Shown one piece after another: positions 13,577 to 16,078 of a DNA stretch of 16,078 bases. Position numbers and translations under genes: made by a program. Origin of the DNA: CAYUCJ01 sp049282265 (GTDB lineage: Bacteria; Desulfobacterota; DSM-4660; Desulfatiglandales; Desulfatiglandaceae). The DNA lies in assembly GCA_049282265.1 (NCBI GenBank), contig JBAPTR010000185.1:1-16078 (forward strand), read 5' to 3'. Every line of letters begins with the position of its first letter. Positions within the stretch are counted from its first letter, which is position 1. The notes under the pieces are model-generated. The model did not search any database. It saw only the letters and a list, made by a program, of their open reading frames with translations, and was not told where the DNA came from.

Positions 13577-14727
13577 TCGGTTCGGGTCCAGCCGGGCTCA
13601 CAGCTGCCTATTACCTCGCAAGGATGGGCCACGGGGTGACGGTGTTCGAAGCCCTTCCCTTTCCGGGCGGCATGATGCGCTTCGGCATCCCTGAATACCG
13701 GTTGCCCCGGGACGTGCTGGAAAGCGAAATTCAAGAGATCCAAAAGGCCGGGGTTGAAATAAGGACGAATTCCAGGATTGAATCCCTGGACAGCCTTTTC
13801 CTGGATCAAGGGTTTGATGCTGTTCTGGTCGCTCTGGGACGTCAGGCGAGCTTGAAACTGCCCTTGCCCGGAACGGGGCTGGAAGGGGTATGGAATGGTT
13901 TGAGTTTTCTCAAGGATTTCAACCTTTTGAAAAAGGTTGAAACCGGGAATCGAATCCTGGTTTTAGGCGGAGGAAATGTTGCATTTGACTGCGCCCGAGT
14001 CGCCCGCCGCCTCGGTGCGGAGGAAGTCGGCATCGCCTGCCTGGAATCCAGAGAAGGATTGTCGGCCACCCCCGAAGAGATCGAGCAGGGAGAGGAAGAA
14101 GGCATAACAATCTACCCTTCCCGGACCTTTACGGAAATATTGAAGGAAGAGGGGAAAATTACCGGCGTCGCCTGTCTCCGCGTGGCATCTTTTGAATTCG
14201 ATCAGGACGGGAAGCCGGAAATTGAAACCATCGAAGGCTCGCATCATGTTCTAACCGCTGACACGATCATCCTGGCTGTCGGGCAACTGCCCGATGTCCC
14301 GGAGCCTTTCGATCTGGACCTTGATGAAAGGGGATTTATCGAGACAGATCCCTACACCTTTGACACCAGCGCGGAAGGCGTCTTTGCTGCGGGGGATGCG
14401 GTGCCGGGGAGCGCATCGGTGATCGAAGCCGTTGCATCGGGCAGAAGGGGGGCCGCTGCCCTGGATAAATACCTCGGGGGGGACGGCGAGATCGACAAAA
14501 ACCTGGCGCCCCCTGCAGAAGCAACGCCCTGGCTGGGTCCGGGGGAAGGGTTTGCAGACCTGAAACGCTGCAGGGAGCCCAAGATCGGCGGGGCTGAACG
14601 GGTGAAAAGCTTCTGCAGCATCTCTCAAACCATGGATGAGGAGACAGCCGGATACGAATCGGCACGGTGTTTACAGTGCGACCTCAGACTGGGAATCACG
14701 CCTGTCAGGTTCTGGGGAGATTATTAG
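13573..14727 (+). CDS. GltD/NfnB-like FAD- and NAD(P)-binding oxidoreductase, C-terminal half of a split protein
   Basis: Flavoprotein domain pair like the glutamate synthase small chain and NfnB, passing electrons between NAD(P)H, FAD and Fe-S clusters. It has 384 residues from GTG at 13573, which overlaps the upstream stop as GTGTGA. Seen: the FAD loop IGSGPAGLTAAYYLA (GxGxxG, Gly3, Gly5, Gly8) starting at residue 2, FGIPEYRLPRDVL (38-49), the NAD(P) loop LGGGNVAFDCARVARRLGA (131-149), and the second FAD motif GVFAAGDAVPGSASVIEA (269-286). A CLQCDL pair lies near the end. The N-terminal beta strand of the FAD Rossmann fold (KRVAV) is encoded in the preceding frame, so this product alone would lack it. 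Either the two polypeptides assemble, or ribosomes shift frame, or this is a frameshift mutation or sequence error. AGGAGGAG and the next gene follow 22 bases after its stop. Confidence 0.85.
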   Translation: MIGSGPAGLTAAYYLARMGHGVTVFEALPFPGGMMRFGIPEYRLPRDVLESEIQEIQKAGVEIRTNSRIESLDSLFLDQGFDAVLVALGRQASLKLPLPGTGLEGVWNGLSFLKDFNLLKKVETGNRILVLGGGNVAFDCARVARRLGAEEVGIACLESREGLSATPEEIEQGEEEGITIYPSRTFTEILKEEGKITGVACLRVASFEFDQDGKPEIETIEGSHHVLTADTIILAVGQLPDVPEPFDLDLDERGFIETDPYTFDTSAEGVFAAGDAVPGSASVIEAVASGRRGAAALDKYLGGDGEIDKNLAPPAEATPWLGPGEGFADLKRCREPKIGGAERVKSFCSISQTMDEETAGYESARCLQCDLRLGITPVRFWGDY

Positions 14728-14749
14728 AATTAGAAGAGGAGGAGAAACC

Positions 14750-16078
14750 ATGAGTAAATTGGAAACGGATGTCATTGTCGTTGCGGGCGGTGCCGCAGGT
14801 CTGGCGGCGGCCATATCCGCGGCACAGGGCGGTGCCGAAGTCATTGTTTTTGAGAAGGCCTCCACAACGGGCGGAACCGCCAACATGGGAATGGGTCCCC
14901 TGGGTATTGAAAGCCGACACACCCGGGCCAAACAGTTCAGACCCACAAAAGACGAGGCCTTTGAAGTTTTCATGGATTACACCCACTGGCGCGTCGATGC
15001 AAAACTGGTCCGGGCCTACCTGAACAAATCGGGGGACACGATCCACTGGCTCGAAGATCTGGGCGTCGAATTTGTGGAACCGGCATCCTATTTCCCGACC
15101 GCCTATCCCACGTGGCACCTGATCAAGCCCGAGAGCGGCAACCCCGGTCCCATGGCCTCGGGCACCATGATGAAGATCATGACGGAAAAAGCCAAGGAGA
15201 TGGGCGTCAAGATCATGCTTCAAACCCCCGCCCAAAAGCTCATCATCCGAGATGGCCGGATTGCCGGCGTTGAGGCCGAAGACAAATCCGGTGAGACCAT
15301 CGAGGCGGCCGCCAAGGCCGTGATTGTCGCAACGGGGGGGTTCGGCGACAACCCGCAGATGATCAAAAAGCTTACAGGATACGATTTCGGCAAGGATCTC
15401 TATTCTTTTCGAATCCCCGGCATGGAGGGGGACGGCCTGCGAATGGCTTGGGAAGCAGGGGCCGCGAAGACTGAAATGCACATGGAGCTCATATACGGTA
15501 TGCCGGACATGATGGCCATCGGGCCGGAACTCCACGAGGCCTGCCGCCAGCCCCACCTCATGGTCAACCTCCTTGGAGAGCGTTTTCTTAACGAAGGGAT
15601 CATGCCGAATACGACATTCACCGGGAATGCCATCTCCATGCAGAAGGACCGGTGCGCTTTCCTCCTCTTCGATGAGAAGATCAAAAAAGAGATGGAAGAG
15701 GCTTTTGACTTTTTGAGCGTCGTCTTCCCCTTCCCGCGCATAGGAGACTTCGACCGGAGCATCCAAAACGCACTGGACCAGGGCTACAAACACCTCTTTG
15801 TCGCGGACTCCATTGAGGAGCTGGCGGAAAAGACGGGGATCGACCCCGGCGGATTGGAAAAAACTGTCCAGGAATACAACCAGTCCTGCGAAAAGGGCTA
15901 TGATGATCTCTTCAACAAGGATCACAGGTATCTCAGGCCGGTCCGGAACCCCAGGTTCTACGCTGCCAGGCACCTGCCGAGTGCCTACGGCAGCGTCGGC
16001 GGGATCAAAATCAATCACAAAACCGAGGTTCTTGACAAAAACTGGAAGACCATACCCGGACTCTATGCCGGGGGGAAC
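14750..16078 (+). CDS. FAD-dependent fumarate reductase/succinate dehydrogenase-type flavoprotein (3' end outside window)
   Basis: Flavoprotein of the fumarate reductase / flavocytochrome c / 3-ketosteroid dehydrogenase superfamily, which reduces or oxidises C=C bonds next to carbonyl groups. 443 residues are visible and the frame is still open at the window edge. Start: ATG 14750 with AGGAGGAG (14737-14744) five bases upstream. Seen: the FAD Rossmann segment VIVVAGGAAGLAAA with Glu in VIVFEK, TTGGTANMGMG, a capping domain, VIVATGGFGDNPQM, GMEGDGLRMAWEAGA, the LGERFLNEG loop typical of family members, and SVGGIKIN leading to IPGLYAGGN just before the edge. The first glycine of the FAD GxGxxG motif is Ala12 here. 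No signal peptide is visible, so it is probably cytoplasmic. Following the Fe-S/GltD pair and the flavodoxin-like gene, it is the likely terminal reductase or dehydrogenase of the cluster; its substrate is unknown. Confidence 0.9.
   Translation, partial: MSKLETDVIVVAGGAAGLAAAISAAQGGAEVIVFEKASTTGGTANMGMGPLGIESRHTRAKQFRPTKDEAFEVFMDYTHWRVDAKLVRAYLNKSGDTIHWLEDLGVEFVEPASYFPTAYPTWHLIKPESGNPGPMASGTMMKIMTEKAKEMGVKIMLQTPAQKLIIRDGRIAGVEAEDKSGETIEAAAKAVIVATGGFGDNPQMIKKLTGYDFGKDLYSFRIPGMEGDGLRMAWEAGAAKTEMHMELIYGMPDMMAIGPELHEACRQPHLMVNLLGERFLNEGIMPNTTFTGNAISMQKDRCAFLLFDEKIKKEMEEAFDFLSVVFPFPRIGDFDRSIQNALDQGYKHLFVADSIEELAEKTGIDPGGLEKTVQEYNQSCEKGYDDLFNKDHRYLRPVRNPRFYAARHLPSAYGSVGGIKINHKTEVLDKNWKTIPGLYAGGN

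Noticed and set aside
14705..16018. 437-codon minus-strand open frame at the right edge
   Set aside because: It is antisense to the fumarate-reductase-type flavoprotein, whose plus-strand frame is open from 14750 to the window end with clear FAD motifs.
1..16078. CRISPR arrays, tRNA or rRNA genes
   Set aside because: No regularly spaced direct repeats and no recognisable tRNA or rRNA sequence were seen on either strand.

Overview
This is a mosaic bacterial window of about 16 kb, GC-rich in most genes. Gene content points to an anaerobic member of the Desulfobacterota (former Deltaproteobacteria). It has a branched-chain amino-acid type ABC ATPase, an ADP-forming acyl-CoA synthetase alpha chain with a MarR regulator, a CGGC-domain protein, a GltS-type carrier beside a PLP decarboxylase, and a block of iron-sulfur and flavin oxidoreductases. 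The taxonomic call is inference from gene families; there is no rRNA or other marker in the window.

Left part (1-4500). The 3' end of a livF gene converges on a minus-strand pair, marR then an acyl-CoA synthetase alpha-type gene, whose stop and start codons overlap (ATGA). A 200-220 nt divergent region with a good promoter and GCATGC-centred palindromes separates marR from a plus-strand pair: a CGGC-domain protein and a GhrA-like D-2-hydroxyacid dehydrogenase. The gap after the dehydrogenase (4270-4503) holds at least five inverted repeats and no convincing gene.

Middle part (4504-9086). A minus-strand operon encodes a group II PLP decarboxylase resembling sphingosine-1-phosphate lyase, followed by a GltS-family sodium/amino-acid symporter. 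Divergent from it is a short CYTH (triphosphate tunnel) protein, which converges on a PfkB-type sugar kinase.

Damaged part (about 9220-11590). Three consecutive plus-strand genes look broken. An HDOD-domain protein lacks its N-terminal part, although HDOD-like sequence remains readable upstream of its first usable start. An HPP-family membrane protein loses its C-terminus exactly where an MFS transporter lacking its first two helices begins. That MFS gene also carries an in-frame TGA, after which its last helix continues in the same frame. The HPP/MFS boundary looks like a deletion or recombination junction.

Right part (11656-16078). A co-directional cluster encodes a flavodoxin-fold protein with a C-terminal zinc ribbon, an iron-sulfur protein, a GltD/NfnB-like FAD/NAD(P) protein, and a fumarate-reductase-type flavoprotein that runs off the window. 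The second and third are normally one polypeptide; here they are split by a GTGTGA overlap in the middle of the motif that leads into the FAD-binding loop. The simplest reading is an electron-transfer chain from NAD(P)H through Fe-S/FAD and FMN carriers to a flavin-dependent C=C reductase or dehydrogenase. The substrate cannot be told from sequence.
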